From contig NVUL01000003.1 in the NCBI GenBank assembly GCA_002401885.1, positions 1-32,146 on the forward strand: 32,146 nt of DNA, read 5' to 3'. Source of the DNA: SAR86 cluster bacterium. GTDB taxonomy: Bacteria > Pseudomonadota > Gammaproteobacteria > Pseudomonadales > Pseudohongiellaceae. Below the pieces are notes generated by a model, which did no database searches, was not told the origin of the DNA, and was given only the letters and a program-made list of their open reading frames with translations. Shown here piece after piece: positions 1 through 9,556 of the stretch. The position numbers and the translations under genes were made by a program. Each line of letters starts with the position of its first letter. The first letter of the stretch is position 1.

Positions 1-163
1 CAAGCTGTTCGCGAGCCATTAGCGCATCGAATACTTCAGCTGCCTCCAAAGAGTCAATGTTTTCTGAAACGATCTCGCTAATCTTGCTTAGTATTCTCTT
101 CTTACTTACGCCCTCGATTCGGCAGTGGCAGCGTTCAAGGCTGAGTATGTCTTCCAATTGCAT
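1..163 (-). CDS. ptsN: PTS IIA-like nitrogen regulatory protein PtsN, N-terminal part
   Basis: The first 54 codons of a gene running off the left edge of the window. The translation starts MQLEDILSLERCHCRIEG and continues through SKKRILSKISEIVSENI to FDALMAREQL. This matches the start of EIIA-Ntr of the nitrogen phosphotransferase system, where an SKKRALEIISEL-like helix and an ILTREKMGSTG-like strand occur. The phosphorylated histidine lies beyond the window edge. In the family, PtsN takes phosphate from NPr and regulates potassium uptake and other targets in the cytoplasm. It lies 58 bp downstream of rpoN on the same strand, its usual neighbourhood, but without the hpf gene normally between them. 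The ATG start has only a weak purine stretch upstream. Confidence 0.88.
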   Translation of the reverse strand, partial: MQLEDILSLERCHCRIEGVSKKRILSKISEIVSENIDSLEAAEVFDALMAREQL

Positions 164-221
164 TGCTGTACGTTCTCTGATTCTTGGTGGTTGGTTTAGG
201 TAAATATTCTGGCTAGGCTGC

Positions 222-1733
222 TCAACTTGCCAGTCGTTTGCGTTCGTTAGAAGGCGGAATAGAGAGCGATTCTCGATATTTGGCAATAGTGCGCCTAGCC
301 ACATTGATGCCTTTATCTTCTAACAGCTTGGTTATCTTGCTATCACTCAGCGGCTTTTTTGTATTCTCCGCTGCGACCAGCTTACGTATTATCGCGCGAA
401 TTGCCGTGGACGAGCATTCTCCGCCACCCTTGGTGGAAACGTGGCTCGAGAAGAAGTATTTTAACTCGAAGATGCCTCTGGGTGTGTGCATGTATTTCTG
501 AGTAGTGACGCGCGAAATTGTTGATTCGTGCATGCTAACTGCCTCGGCGATATCGTGGAGCACTAACGGCTTCATCGCTTCTTCGCCATACTCGAGGAAA
601 CCCTTTTGGTGTTCGACTATGCGTGTAGAGACCTTCATCAATGTTTCGTTACGGCTCTGCAGGCTCTTGATGAACCACTTGGCCTCCTGCAAATTGTTGC
701 GCAAATAATTATTATCGTCACTGCTGTCGGCGCGTTTTACGAGAGAAGCATAACCGCTGTTGATGCGAATTTTTGGTGCCGTCTCGGGGTTTAGTTCTAC
801 TTTCCATTTTCCCGAAGTGCTGTCTTTGCTCACAATCACGTCTGGCACGATATAGCTGGTTGAAGGCGGGCAGATGCTCGACCCTGGTCTGGGGTTCAGG
901 CTTTCTATAAGGGTAATTGCTTCGCTTAACTCGCTCTCCTTAAGCTTCGTTCGCCGCATTAGCTGCGCGTAGTCACGATTGCCGAGGAGATCTATATGCT
1001 CGCTGATCACAAGCTTGGCATTGCTAACGGCTTTCTCATTCTCTGTAGAATTGATCTGCGCAAGCTGTAGCATGAGGCATTCGGAGAGGTTTCTGTAACC
1101 GACGCCAATAGGATCGAATTGTTGGATGCGGTGGAGAACGGCGACGATTTCATCGATTTCAATTTCTAAGTCGCTATCGAAGCCGCTGTGTATGGACTCT
1201 AGATCGACAGTGAGCAAGCCGTTGCTATCGATAGCATCGATAATCGCGAGCGCAATCGAAGCATCCTGCTCAGACATATGGGTTAGATTGAGCTGCCAGA
1301 GAAGGTGATCTTGCAATGTGCCTTCGGCACTGGTGCGAGACTCGAAGTCAGTAGAGTCTCCATCGAAGGAGCTCGATTGTGATGAAGTGCCTGGGTAAAT
1401 GTCATCCCAATGCGTATCTACGCCAAGATCGCTGGGGATATCGTTTTGCCAATCGTTGCCGTCGCTATTTAATTCGGCGTTGTCTCGGGTAGTGGTGCTA
1501 GATTCAGCGGCTGTGGCTGCTTTCGGATCTGTGGTAGTAGAGCTATCTGCCGGGGTCGGGGTTTCATCATCTTCGCTATTTTCAATTAGCTCCAACATCG
1601 GGTTTGATTCAAGCGCTTGGTGAATTTCTTGCTGCAGGTCGAGTGTTGAGAGTTGCAGAAGTCGAATAGCTTGCTGCAGCTGAGGAGTCATGGTCAGTTG
1701 TTGACCTAGCTTGAGCTGGAGCGAAAGTTTCAT
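222..1733 (-). CDS. rpoN: RNA polymerase sigma-54 factor
   Basis: 503 residues, close to the usual length for sigma-54. The glutamine- and leucine-rich region I (residues 1-48, [20 protein letters not shown]...) contacts enhancer-binding ATPases. An acidic, serine/threonine-rich region II spans about residues 50-140, and the core-binding region follows. A helix-turn-helix lies near 392-418 ([16 protein letters not shown]). The diagnostic RpoN box [10 protein letters not shown] is at 479-488 and recognises the -24 promoter element. The gene lies 225 bp downstream of lptB on the same strand and appears to have its own extended -10 promoter in that gap. ptsN follows. In related bacteria it directs transcription of nitrogen, motility and stress genes. 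Confidence 0.97.
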   Translation of the reverse strand: MKLSLQLKLGQQLTMTPQLQQAIRLLQLSTLDLQQEIHQALESNPMLELIENSEDDETPTPADSSTTTDPKAATAAESSTTTRDNAELNSDGNDWQNDIPSDLGVDTHWDDIYPGTSSQSSSFDGDSTDFESRTSAEGTLQDHLLWQLNLTHMSEQDASIALAIIDAIDSNGLLTVDLESIHSGFDSDLEIEIDEIVAVLHRIQQFDPIGVGYRNLSECLMLQLAQINSTENEKAVSNAKLVISEHIDLLGNRDYAQLMRRTKLKESELSEAITLIESLNPRPGSSICPPSTSYIVPDVIVSKDSTSGKWKVELNPETAPKIRINSGYASLVKRADSSDDNNYLRNNLQEAKWFIKSLQSRNETLMKVSTRIVEHQKGFLEYGEEAMKPLVLHDIAEAVSMHESTISRVTTQKYMHTPRGIFELKYFFSSHVSTKGGGECSSTAIRAIIRKLVAAENTKKPLSDSKITKLLEDKGINVARRTIAKYRESLSIPPSNERKRLAS

Positions 1734-1810
1734 GAAGAATGCATCTTAAGACCGAGTGGGAAAATTAATAAGTTTTTAAGACTCTTGGAGTCGACTAGCT
1801 ATGCAACAGA

Positions 1811-1826
1811 GCGATCGATTATAGCA
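1811..1826 (-). promoter_or_regulatory. Candidate rpoN promoter (extended -10)
   Basis: On the minus strand positions 1826-1818 read TGC followed by a consensus TATAAT (1823-1818), an extended -10 element. No good -35 hexamer is present at 16-18 bp spacing, which extended -10 promoters can tolerate. The predicted start is near 1811, about 78 bp before the rpoN ATG. It would let rpoN be transcribed apart from lptCAB. Confidence 0.5.
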
Positions 1827-1958
1827 AGATTCATGCCTGTCTTGCATAGCCTTTTCGGCAAGTATTTGTGAATTCGGTTTGCGATGAATTGCTGAATTTA
1901 ACTGTGAATTTCTGAGATGAAATTGATGCTGAGATTGCGAGCGCGCTAGCACAAACGG

Positions 1959-2678
1959 CTATATTTGAAATTGATCGCCCAGATAAACCTCTCTAACTTT
2001 CTCGTTAGAAAGAATGGCCGCGGCATTTCCTTCGGCGATGATTTGTCCTTCGCTTACGATGTAAGCCTTTTCGCAAATGTCTAAGGTCTCTCGAACATTG
2101 TGATCAGTGAGAAGTATGCCGATGTTGCGTGCCTTGAGATGTTGAATAATCTGTTTGATATCGCTCACGGAAATTGGGTCCACTCCGGCAAATGGCTCGT
2201 CCAACAAGATAAATTTTGGGTCGGTAGCTAACGTTCGGGCAATCTCTGTTCTTCTGCGCTCACCACCAGAAAGGCTCATCCCCTTGTTGTGCCGAATATG
2301 TTGTATGTTGAATTCTTCGAGAAGCGATTCCAGCTTGCCTCGTTTCTCGGCGCTACTAAGGTCTTTGCGCGTTTCTAAAATGGCGAAAATATTGTCTTCA
2401 ACGCTCAGCGTACGAAAGATGGAGGAGTCTTGTGGCAGATAGGCGAGGCCATGGCTGGCGCGTTGATGCATGGGGGCATCTGTGATGTCATCACTTCCAA
2501 GCAATACCTTGCCATTGTCGGCTGGTACTAGCCCTACGATCATATAGAAGCAGGTGGTCTTGCCAGCTCCATTGGGGCCTAATAGTCCTACGATTTCACC
2601 CTGTTGTATTGAAAGTGAGACGTCGCGCACGACTTCTCTCTTCTTATAGCTTTTAGCAAGGTTCTGCGCTTCTAACAT
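1959..2678 (-). CDS. lptB: LPS export ABC transporter ATP-binding protein LptB
   Basis: Cytoplasmic ATPase powering lipopolysaccharide extraction from the inner membrane with LptF/LptG. With the start at 2678 the protein has 239 residues, near the usual 241. It shows Walker A GPNGAGKT at 34-41, a Q-loop at LPQD (81-84), the ABC signature LSGGE at 136-140, Walker B FILLDE at 156-161 and a switch histidine in LLTDHNVRE. The frame stays open upstream for 54 more codons, but that stretch lies within the 3' end of lptA and has no LptB-like sequence, so [12 protein letters not shown] is taken as the true start. It begins 7 bp after lptA stops and is probably co-transcribed with lptC and lptA. Confidence 0.97.
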   Translation of the reverse strand: MLEAQNLAKSYKKREVVRDVSLSIQQGEIVGLLGPNGAGKTTCFYMIVGLVPADNGKVLLGSDDITDAPMHQRASHGLAYLPQDSSIFRTLSVEDNIFAILETRKDLSSAEKRGKLESLLEEFNIQHIRHNKGMSLSGGERRRTEIARTLATDPKFILLDEPFAGVDPISVSDIKQIIQHLKARNIGILLTDHNVRETLDICEKAYIVSEGQIIAEGNAAAILSNEKVREVYLGDQFQI

Positions 2679-2685
2679 AGTCTTA

Positions 2686-3216
2686 TCAATTTGAGGAGTT
2701 AAACACGCCGCTGCAAGGACCTTCCGTCTCACGGATGAGATCTTGCTCGGCGATGTAAATGATCGCGCTGCATTGGAAATTAGAGGTCGGTGATTCAATA
2801 ACTGCCTCTCCAACGAGTTCGACCACAGTAGCGCCATCACTTTCGTCTGTGTAAAACGAGATGCTATTGCTCGAGCCCCTTACCGGCTCATCACTGGCAT
2901 CAAGTTGCTGCTCATAGTACACAGGCGTGCCAACTACAGTAACTTTGCTTACCTCATTGCTGCTGATGATGCTTTCGATTGTGGCCGTGTCCCCGCGAAT
3001 TTCCATAGTGCCTCGCGTAATTATAACGTTGTCAGACATCTCTATTAAGCGGATCCCGCCTACGTTGCTCATGCGCGAACCGCCATCTGCGCTCCACACT
3101 AGCTCCTGATTCTTATCGGCCTCTAGCGAAAAAGAATTCGTGATAGATAGGCCGCCGAGAGTGATGATCAATGCAATCATCGATGGGGAGGAGCCTCTAG
3201 TTTGTCGCTTGTGCAT
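2686..3216 (-). CDS. lptA: LPS periplasmic bridge protein LptA (OstA-like)
   Basis: 176 residues. It has an N-terminal signal peptide (MHKRQTRG basic start, hydrophobic [13 protein letters not shown], polar end near TNSFS) followed by an OstA/LptA beta-jellyroll domain. Typical segments are [20 protein letters not shown] and [16 protein letters not shown]. The family forms the periplasmic bridge that carries LPS from LptC to LptD. It overlaps the end of lptC by 20 bp and is followed 7 bp later by lptB, the usual lptC-lptA-lptB order. The assignment rests on the fold-like pattern and the strong context, since this family has low sequence conservation. Confidence 0.93.
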   Translation of the reverse strand: MHKRQTRGSSPSMIALIITLGGLSITNSFSLEADKNQELVWSADGGSRMSNVGGIRLIEMSDNVIITRGTMEIRGDTATIESIISSNEVSKVTVVGTPVYYEQQLDASDEPVRGSSNSISFYTDESDGATVVELVGEAVIESPTSNFQCSAIIYIAEQDLIRETEGPCSGVFNSSN

Positions 3217-3784
3217 GTCGGCCTCTAATATCGCGCAAAAAGGTGATTTCGTCGCTTTTAAGGTTGGCTATCATTCCTGTAGACGATTGTTGTAGCGCAG
3301 AAGTTACAACAGATACCGGCTGATCAGTCTCTAAGATTTCTGACTCTGGGTTCAGCGTTAGGAATTCGGTGGACATCAAGGTTCTATTGCCAAAATCATC
3401 AAGGCTGTAGACTTGAACATCACCGACAAGTTCTATCCTGTCAAGCGCTCCATCGGGAGTGGTTTCGTCGGCAGAAATCCTGCCGGAGTTTGCGACTATG
3501 TTCCAGCGCGACTCGCCATCTTGAAACAGTCGGATAAACGGCTTCTCAAACTCAGTGCTGTCATCATTGTAGTGAACTTGGCGCTCTGCCTGTAGCGTGT
3601 AATTTATATTACCATCGGCATCGTAAAGTATTGTATTGATGCCTTCAGAGTAAGCATTGAAGTCTAGGCTTGAGCTGGTGATGGGGGTGCCGGTTTCATT
3701 GCTCAAAGATTCGAACGAATTTATGCCGACAAACAGGGCTATCGCGATTATTCCTGGAACAATGATGAGGCCTATCCTCTGCAT
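3197..3784 (-). CDS. lptC: LPS export protein LptC
   Basis: 195 residues, matching the family length. A single N-terminal membrane anchor (residues 4-23, IGLIIVPGIIAIALFVGINS) is followed by a periplasmic jellyroll domain. The stretch YDADGNINYTLQAERQVHYND is typical of the family. Other typical segments are ELVGDVQVY and STEFLTLNPESEILETDQPV. In related bacteria LptC sits in the LptBFG complex and hands LPS to LptA. It overlaps lptA by 20 bp, indicating translational coupling. An intergenic gap of 111 bp separates it from kdsC, so transcription could start there. Confidence 0.94.
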   Translation of the reverse strand: MQRIGLIIVPGIIAIALFVGINSFESLSNETGTPITSSSLDFNAYSEGINTILYDADGNINYTLQAERQVHYNDDSTEFEKPFIRLFQDGESRWNIVANSGRISADETTPDGALDRIELVGDVQVYSLDDFGNRTLMSTEFLTLNPESEILETDQPVSVVTSALQQSSTGMIANLKSDEITFLRDIRGRHAQATN

Positions 3785-3895
3785 AATCTGCTAGCGCTTG
3801 GAATTGGTTGTAAGGTGTTGAAGCCTAGCACGAATTTGTTGCTTTGGTGGTCCAAATTGTCGTGCAAGTCATTAGGCTCTAGCGCTAAGAAAAGG

Positions 3896-4411
3896 CTAGT
3901 TATTGGCTTGTGAGCTTAAGATGAAATCGGTGATTTCCCTGACAGCGCCTTCGCCGCCAGCGCGTGTGGTGATCGCGTTTACGACTCCTTTCACGTCGGG
4001 GTGCGCTCCAGGAACTGAAAAGCTTAATCCAACGGCTTGCAGCACCGGTAGGTCAGGAAGGTCATCCCCTGCATAGGCAATTGCGTCCGCTGCAATTCCT
4101 TTATTGGCAATTATTTCACTGAGGACATCGATTTTATCTTCGCGGCCTTGATAAAGAATATCAATGCCTAGGTCTGCTGCGCGCTTAGAGACGATATTTG
4201 ATTCTCGCCCAGTAATAATTCCGACAGGAATGCCTGCGTGCATCAGCATTTTAATGCCGTGGCCATCCAGGCTGTGGAAGGCCTTGCTTTCCTCGCCGGA
4301 ATTGGAGAAATAGAGTCTGCCATCGGTGAGGATGCCGTCAACATCGAGCAGCAGTAGTTTGATCTTGCTGGCCGATTCGATTGCCTGGTCTTCATTATTA
4401 CTAAAAATCAT
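3896..4411 (-). CDS. kdsC: 3-deoxy-D-manno-octulosonate 8-phosphate phosphatase KdsC
   Basis: 171 residues, typical for this capless HAD phosphatase, which forms tetramers. HAD motif I is LLLDVDGILTDG, with nucleophile D23 and acid/base D25. Motif II is IITGRES, and motif IV is YAGDDLPDLP. The family member hydrolyses KDO 8-phosphate to KDO, the inner-core sugar of LPS, in the cytoplasm. It starts 14 bp after kdsD ends, so the two consecutive KDO steps are encoded together. The C-terminal tail carries the expected RAGGEGAVREITDFIL segment. Confidence 0.97.
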   Translation of the reverse strand: MIFSNNEDQAIESASKIKLLLLDVDGILTDGRLYFSNSGEESKAFHSLDGHGIKMLMHAGIPVGIITGRESNIVSKRAADLGIDILYQGREDKIDVLSEIIANKGIAADAIAYAGDDLPDLPVLQAVGLSFSVPGAHPDVKGVVNAITTRAGGEGAVREITDFILSSQANN

Positions 4412-4425
4412 GGAATCCTTTCAGG

Positions 4426-5400
4426 CTAGACTACGTTCGACTGGAGTAGGTCATGCATTTTCAACATGCCCTCGACAGGTTGAGACTCGCTCTTAACGAT
4501 GAGCACATACACATTCGACTCCTGCATAATCCTAGCGGCTTCCGCTGCAAGGGCATTCGCGTCTATGTATTTAAAACTTGGCGACATGACTTCGTCGATG
4601 GTGATTTCTTGTATATTCTTGCCGGAATCTATCGTGCGCCGTAAATCTCCGTCGGAGAAAACACCCAGAAGATTTCCACTTTCACCTATTATGGTTGTTA
4701 GGCCAAATCCTTTACTGCTCATTTCAAGTAGTGCTTCGGGGAGAGACGTGCCGCTCATAACTTTCGGAATAGCGCTGCCTACGTGCATTACATCTCGTAC
4801 TTTTACTAGGAGGCGTCTGCCAAGATTTCCACCTGGGTGAGAGATGGCAAAATCATCACGGGTAAAGCCTCTAGCTTCCAGTAAGGCCATGGCCAATGCG
4901 TCGCCAAGCACCAGTGCGGCGGTTGTGCTCGATGTTGGAGCTAGTCCGAGAGGGCAGGCTTCCTCATCCACCCTGGCATCGAGATTTGCTGATGCGGCCT
5001 TGGCTAATTCGGACTGCCTGTCGCCTGTTAGGCTAACTAAGGGAATACCTTTTCGTTTCAGTACCGGCAGCAGGGACAGTATTTCTTCTGTGGTACCCGA
5101 ATTGGATATCGCAAGCACAACATCATGCGCAGTTATCATTCCGATATCGCCGTGACTCGCCTCCGCTGGATGTACGTACATGGCTGTTGTGCCAGTACTG
5201 GCAAGCGTGGCGGCAATCTTCTTGCCAATATGACCGGACTTGCCCATGCCGATCACCACTACGCGCCCTTCGCAGGCCAAGATAACCTCGCAGGCCTTTA
5301 CGAAGTCAGCATCGATACGATTGAGCAGTTCGGAGACGGCTCGGCTCTCTATCTCAATGGTTCTAAGAGCACTGGAAATGAGGGGAGAATCGGAGTTCAT
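4426..5400 (-). CDS. kdsD: Arabinose-5-phosphate isomerase KdsD
   Basis: 324 residues. An N-terminal SIS sugar isomerase domain (about residues 40-180) contains GMGKSGHIGKKIAATLASTG and HPAEASHGDIGMI. Two C-terminal CBS domains follow (about 205-324). The family interconverts ribulose 5-phosphate and arabinose 5-phosphate, the first step towards KDO for LPS. The family histidine-containing motif HPAEASHGD is intact. It is followed 14 bp later by kdsC and preceded by yrbG, the order found in Escherichia coli. Confidence 0.97.
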   Translation of the reverse strand: MNSDSPLISSALRTIEIESRAVSELLNRIDADFVKACEVILACEGRVVVIGMGKSGHIGKKIAATLASTGTTAMYVHPAEASHGDIGMITAHDVVLAISNSGTTEEILSLLPVLKRKGIPLVSLTGDRQSELAKAASANLDARVDEEACPLGLAPTSSTTAALVLGDALAMALLEARGFTRDDFAISHPGGNLGRRLLVKVRDVMHVGSAIPKVMSGTSLPEALLEMSSKGFGLTTIIGESGNLLGVFSDGDLRRTIDSGKNIQEITIDEVMSPSFKYIDANALAAEAARIMQESNVYVLIVKSESQPVEGMLKMHDLLQSNVV

Positions 5401-5455
5401 AGTGATCAGATCATACCTTACGAGAGTGCGTCAGACTACTTCGGAGAGAGCCTGG

Positions 5456-6409
5456 TTAAATCTGGTAAAGCATGACGCTAAACCAACCAAGATAGAGCGA
5501 TACGAAAACGGCGCCATTGAATCGGCTGATCATCTTGCCCTTCTTAACACCCGTATAGCAGAAGTAGGCCAGCACGAGAGTAAGTATTAGTACACCAGCA
5601 AAGTCTCGATAGAGGAGGGCGGGTTCGATCGCGCCTGCCGCAAACAAACCAGGAAAAGGAAGAACCATAAGTAAATTTAGAATGTTCGATCCAACAATAT
5701 TGCCAATCGCAAGGTCATGATGTCCTTTCAGAACGCAAGTCACCGATGCGGCCAATTCGGGAAGACTAGTGCCGAGCGCGACGACGGTAAGGCCGATGAT
5801 CGCCGTAGAAACGCCAAGAGACTCGGCGATAGATGTGGCCGCTGCCACCAGTGCCTCTGCGCTCAATACCAAGAGTGCGAGCCCTAGTATCATATAAGCG
5901 GCTGCTTGCAGACTGCTTACGTCGCCGAGGTTTTCGTCGTTGAGTTCAGGCAGCGGTGCTGTCTTAACTCTCTTGCGAAATAACCTATAGCCAAAGTAGA
6001 AGGTAATGACTATGAATACCACGGCATCGAACACGCCAAGGAAGAGATCTAAAAATAAAACACCGGTAACGAAGGTGACGAGAAGCAGCGCCGGTATCTC
6101 TTTGTGGGTTAGCGACTCGGGGGGCTTAAGGGGGCTAATAAGCGCGGCAATACCGAGAGCCACTCCTATATTGAAGAGGTTGGAGCCTAGCGCATTGCCG
6201 ATTGCCAATTCGGGCTTGTCATTGAGTGCTGAAACGGCGGAAGAAAAAATCTCAGGCGCCGATGTGCCAAACGCAACGATGGTAAGGCCGATCATCAACG
6301 GGGAAACCCCAAAGTGTCGCGCGAGGACTGAGGCGCCAAACACAAACTTGTCCGCTCCCCAGATTAAACCAATAAATCCGAGAACGATGATGACCGTGTC
6401 GAGGAACAT
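5456..6409 (-). CDS. yrbG: Calcium/sodium antiporter YrbG (CaCA family)
   Basis: 317 residues with about ten predicted membrane helices arranged as two inverted halves. Each half carries an alpha-repeat typical of the Na+/Ca2+ exchanger superfamily: GLTIVAFGTSAPEIFSS followed by GNALGSNLFNI in the N-terminal half, and GLTVVALGTSLPELAAS followed by GNIVGSNILNL in the second. The acidic E of APE/LPE is the ion-binding residue in the family. An inner membrane location is expected. It is first in the kdsD-kdsC-lpt run and divergent from mlaC, as in E. coli. The physiological ion is not certain from sequence. Confidence 0.93.
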   Translation of the reverse strand: MFLDTVIIVLGFIGLIWGADKFVFGASVLARHFGVSPLMIGLTIVAFGTSAPEIFSSAVSALNDKPELAIGNALGSNLFNIGVALGIAALISPLKPPESLTHKEIPALLLVTFVTGVLFLDLFLGVFDAVVFIVITFYFGYRLFRKRVKTAPLPELNDENLGDVSSLQAAAYMILGLALLVLSAEALVAAATSIAESLGVSTAIIGLTVVALGTSLPELAASVTCVLKGHHDLAIGNIVGSNILNLLMVLPFPGLFAAGAIEPALLYRDFAGVLILTLVLAYFCYTGVKKGKMISRFNGAVFVSLYLGWFSVMLYQI

Positions 6410-6445
6410 ATACGAAGTATTCTTAATGCCATGAAGAAGCGGCCA

Positions 6446-6474
6446 ATTAGAAGATTCTTTGGAGAGCTTTGCAA
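6446..6474 (-). promoter_or_regulatory. Candidate yrbG promoter
   Basis: On the minus strand, TTGCAA (6474-6469) and TCTAAT (6451-6446) are separated by exactly 17 bp, a sigma-70-like pair. The predicted start lies about 30 bp upstream of the yrbG ATG. This is the first gene of the minus-strand LPS cluster. The rest of the yrbG/mlaC gap (6475-6630) shows no recognisable gene or gene remnant. Confidence 0.42.
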
Positions 6475-6630
6475 GTAATAATTTATCGAACTGTCCATTT
6501 CATGTAAACTGCCCCACTGCTCTTTAGAGGTTCAGTCCGCATTCAGCTCATTTTCTGTATTTTGGCGCTTGTAGGTTCCCCCTTAGCGAGTTCTAGGACT
6601 TGGCTTCGAGTAACGATTAAGGATAAGCAA

Positions 6631-7233
6631 ATGAAATCATTGAATAAATATGTAGTTGCCCTTGCCCTGGCTGGAATGTTGCCAGCGCTCAGCTATGGTC
6701 AGCAGTATACGGCCGTGGAGACTGCTGAGATTGGGGTAAAGAGCCTGCTGAGCACGGTGCAGGAGTCCCGCGGGCTATTTCTTACAGATCGCGATGGTTA
6801 CTTCGGGGCAATTGAAGAAGTGCTCAATTCAATAGTGGACTTTAATGCTGTTGCGGAGGTGGTTATGAACCGCTATGCCGCATCCGCAAACGACGCACAG
6901 AAGGATCGCTTTGCAGAAATTTTGAGGGCAACGTTGACGCGTTTTTACGGCGCCGCCTTGGTTTCCTATGAAGGGCAGGAATTAGCCTTCCTCCCATCAA
7001 ATAATCCAGATGCAGACCCGCGTGCCGATACCATAGTACGTATGGAACTGCGTGGCGGTGATTCCAATCTGGAATTGCAGTATCAAATGTTTCTTAACGA
7101 AAACGACGAGTGGAAACTTAAGAATCTAAGCCTAGTTGGCATCAATTTGGGTAGGCAGTATTTTACTCAATTTTCTGCGTTGATGGGCCAGAATGACAAT
7201 GACATCGATGCCGTATTAGACAACTGGAAATAA
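6631..7233 (+). CDS. mlaC: Phospholipid-shuttling periplasmic protein MlaC
   Basis: 200 residues from the ATG at 6631, which has an AAGGA ribosome-binding sequence 7 bp upstream. This start gives a clean signal peptide (MKSLNKYVVALALAGMLPALSYG, cleavage after SYG expected). The mature part shows the Ttg2D/MlaC pattern, with FNAVAEVVMNRYAASANDAQKDRFAEIL and TLTRFYGAALVSYEGQ. In E. coli, MlaC ferries phospholipids between the outer-membrane MlaA complex and the inner-membrane MlaFEDB transporter. Here mlaF, mlaE and mlaD are absent between it and divergent yrbG, and mlaB is absent between it and ibaG. An upstream in-frame start at 6562 would bury the signal peptide and is unlikely. Confidence 0.92.
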   Translation: MKSLNKYVVALALAGMLPALSYGQQYTAVETAEIGVKSLLSTVQESRGLFLTDRDGYFGAIEEVLNSIVDFNAVAEVVMNRYAASANDAQKDRFAEILRATLTRFYGAALVSYEGQELAFLPSNNPDADPRADTIVRMELRGGDSNLELQYQMFLNENDEWKLKNLSLVGINLGRQYFTQFSALMGQNDNDIDAVLDNWK

Positions 7234-7247
7234 GTCGGAGTATTAGA

Positions 7248-8775
<1,528 letters not shown>

Positions 8776-8847
8776 TGGGTGTTAGCAATCCGCTGATTTG
8801 TGAGAAAATCTTCTAATGAGCTGTATTCAAAACAAGCGCTATTCAAT

Positions 8848-9486
8848 ATGAAATCTGATCGACTAGTCATTGCCCTTACCAAGGGCCGTATCTTGGATGA
8901 AGTGCTGCCCTTGTTTGAGCAGGCAGGCATCGTGCCGGCCGAAGACATCAGCAAGAGTAGAAAATTGATCTTCGACACCAATCGAGAGAACGTAAAGCTC
9001 ATGGTGATCAGAGGCAGTGATGTTCCAACCTATGTTGAATTTGGCAGCGCAGACATGGGAGTCGTAGGTAAGGACCTATTGCTTGAGTACGGCGATGAGG
9101 GGTTCTATGAACCATTGGATCTAAAGATAGCAGCCTGCCAGATGATGACGGCGGGGCCGGTCAATGCTCAGCCAGTACAAGGCAGGTTGAAGGTGGCGAC
9201 CAAGTTTACCAATATTGCCAAGAAGTATTTTGCAGAGCAGGGTAAACAAATAGAGCTTATCAAATTAAATGGTGCGCTCGAATTGGCCCCAATGATGGGT
9301 CTGGCCGATGCAATTGTCGACATCGTGGATACAGGGAAAACCCTAAAGGCTAATGGCCTGGAGCCGCATGAGTTAATTGCGCAGATTAGTTCGCGAATTA
9401 TCGTAAATAAGGCATCGATGAAAATCAAGAATGGCCTGATCCGAGAAATTTTGGGTCAGCTGCGCGAGGCGGTGGACAAGAAGTAA
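8848..9486 (+). CDS. hisG: ATP phosphoribosyltransferase catalytic subunit HisG (short form)
   Basis: 212 residues from the ATG at 8848. The sequence starts [18 protein letters not shown], the usual N-terminus. A GTG 16 codons upstream (8800) would add non-conserved residues. It condenses ATP with PRPP in the first step of histidine synthesis. The PRPP-binding loop [18 protein letters not shown] is present. The protein ends after the catalytic domains and lacks the C-terminal regulatory domain of about 90 residues found in the long form. Short-form enzymes work with a HisZ partner, which is not in this window. hisD follows 70 bp later. Confidence 0.96.
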   Translation: MKSDRLVIALTKGRILDEVLPLFEQAGIVPAEDISKSRKLIFDTNRENVKLMVIRGSDVPTYVEFGSADMGVVGKDLLLEYGDEGFYEPLDLKIAACQMMTAGPVNAQPVQGRLKVATKFTNIAKKYFAEQGKQIELIKLNGALELAPMMGLADAIVDIVDTGKTLKANGLEPHELIAQISSRIIVNKASMKIKNGLIREILGQLREAVDKK

Positions 9487-9556
9487 AAATTTATTTTGAG
9501 GATAGGTCTCCTCTGAACTGTCAGCTTCACTATCACCTTCACTAACACTATCTATC

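Noticed and set aside
2679-2840. The lptB frame stays open 54 codons upstream, suggesting a 293-residue LptB with an N-terminal extension.
   Set aside because: The extension lies inside lptA coding sequence in another frame, has no LptB-like features, and the start at 2678 gives the normal family length.
4499-5590. Several open frames of about 100-115 codons on the plus strand opposite kdsD and the end of yrbG.
   Set aside because: They are antisense to a well-conserved gene, have unremarkable residue patterns and no ribosome-binding sites, and fit chance openness created by the codon pattern of kdsD.
9498-9513. GAGGA-TAGGTC-TCCTC inverted repeat between hisG and hisD as an attenuator.
   Set aside because: Only a 5-bp stem, no leader peptide rich in histidine codons and no T tract.
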